Part shown: positions 6,216-6,336 of the stretch, one piece after another
How positions within the stretch are numbered: position 1 is the stretch's first letter
How the letters are laid out: each line of letters begins with the position of its first letter
Translations under genes and position numbers: made by a program
The notes under the pieces: generated by a model
Told to the model about the DNA's origin: nothing
Seen by the model: only the letters and a program-made list of their open reading frames with translations
Databases searched by the model: none
Assembly (NCBI GenBank): GCA_021297975.1
Contig: JAJTHO010000089.1
Span: 1 to 6,336 of the forward strand
Direction: 5' to 3'
DNA from: Alphaproteobacteria bacterium
GTDB lineage: Bacteria; Pseudomonadota; Alphaproteobacteria; JAJTHO01
Length of the DNA stretch: 6,336 nucleotides

Positions 6216-6246
6216 AGATTTTTATAATTAGCCGGGTATAAAATCT
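6216..6246. repeat. Imperfect inverted repeat before the transposase gene
   Basis: AGATTTTTATA (6216-6226) and TATAAAATCT (6237-6246) pair over ten bases with one bulged T, around a 10-base loop containing GCCGGG. It ends 7 bases before the AAGGAG ribosome site, so in mRNA it could fold next to the translation start. Many insertion sequences limit transposase synthesis with such structures, but that role is inferred here. AT-rich sequence makes such symmetry easier by chance. Confidence 0.4.
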
Positions 6247-6253
6247 CCGAAAG

Positions 6254-6259
6254 AAGGAG
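6254..6259 (+). promoter_or_regulatory. Strong Shine-Dalgarno site for the transposase
   Basis: AAGGAG stands 6 bases before ATG 6266 and is the best ribosome binding site in the window. It decides the start in favour of 6266 and contrasts with the weak sites of the chromosomal genes, in keeping with a gene of foreign origin. Confidence 0.75.
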
Positions 6260-6265
6260 AACAAC

Positions 6266-6336
6266 ATGCAATGTCCCCACTGCGGCAGCGAGAAGAACTG
6301 CAAGAATGGCAAGGTAAATGGCGGAAAGCAACGCTA
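6266..6336 (+). CDS. N-terminal fragment of a zinc-ribbon transposase protein, IS1 InsA-like (continues past the window edge)
   Basis: Twenty-three codons plus two bases are visible before the window ends. The product begins MQCPHCGSEKNCKNGK and continues VNGGKQR with a likely Y next. C3 and C6 form the first CxxC knuckle of a zinc ribbon. The NGK word and the following GxQRY match the order seen in InsA of IS1 (CPSC, RNGK, GHQRY). InsA is the DNA-binding, zinc-ribbon part; in IS1 the full transposase forms by a frameshift between insA and insB, which cannot be examined here. Other families, such as IS1595-like transposases, carry similar ribbons, so the family call is probable, not certain. 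The window ends inside the gene, so truncation is an edge effect, not evidence of a pseudogene. Confidence 0.72.
   Translation, partial: MQCPHCGSEKNCKNGKVNGGKQR

Larger units (their letters stand above)
6190..6336 (+). mobile_element. 5' end of an insertion sequence, IS1-type (left boundary approximate)
   Basis: The element is called from the transposase start at 6266. Composition drops to strongly AT-rich after the acyltransferase, consistent with foreign DNA. The left terminal repeat could not be identified, because the right end and any target-site duplication lie outside the window; the start given is only a guess, based on IS1-like elements having their first gene some tens of bases inside the left end. 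Confidence 0.4.

Noticed and set aside
5986..6312. 108-residue minus frame over the acyltransferase end and transposase start
   Set aside because: It crosses two genes and the AT-rich gap, and has no recognisable features.

Overview
The window looks like chromosomal DNA of an alphaproteobacterium, probably an environmental or uncultured lineage that I cannot name. Three observations point there: a pyrimidine 5'-nucleotidase directly coupled to dapD, an order familiar in that class; two exact CtrA-type boxes (TTAA-N7-TTAAC), both between genes; and fairly GC-rich coding sequence with weak Shine-Dalgarno sites. Taxonomy is inferred, not proven.

Layout, left to right. Bases 1-113 (minus) hold the first 37 codons of an unidentified protein that runs off the window. 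A 44-bp divergent gap follows. On the plus strand come a HAD-family pyrimidine 5'-nucleotidase (158-829) and dapD (826-1662), overlapping by ATGA and so likely one translationally coupled unit. dapD gives a lysine and diaminopimelate (peptidoglycan) link. dapE, often next to dapD in related genomes, is not here. Instead, after 29 bp, the 3' end of a large convergent gene begins: 1692-4082 (or to 4100) on the minus strand encodes a 796-802 residue cytoplasmic-looking protein that I do not recognise. Its base composition is visibly lower in GC than its neighbours. It is the main unknown of the window.

A divergent gap of about 120 bp (4083-4201) carries the first CtrA-type box and a small hairpin. 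It separates the unknown gene from a 640-residue acyltransferase-3/SGNH fusion (4202-6124), a membrane enzyme of the kind that O-acylates surface polysaccharide or cell-wall glycans. Beyond it, 6125-6265 is AT-rich and has a second CtrA-type box followed by a perfect TATAAT. The window ends inside the 5' end of a zinc-ribbon transposase gene resembling InsA of IS1-type elements, preceded by the strongest ribosome binding site of the window.

Working together: the left half is housekeeping (nucleotide salvage and lysine/DAP synthesis). The right half looks like accessory, envelope-related DNA whose promoters may answer to the cell-cycle regulator CtrA, with an insertion sequence at its edge. 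No RNA genes, CRISPR arrays or convincing intrinsic terminators were seen, and no gene-free stretch exceeds about 140 bp.
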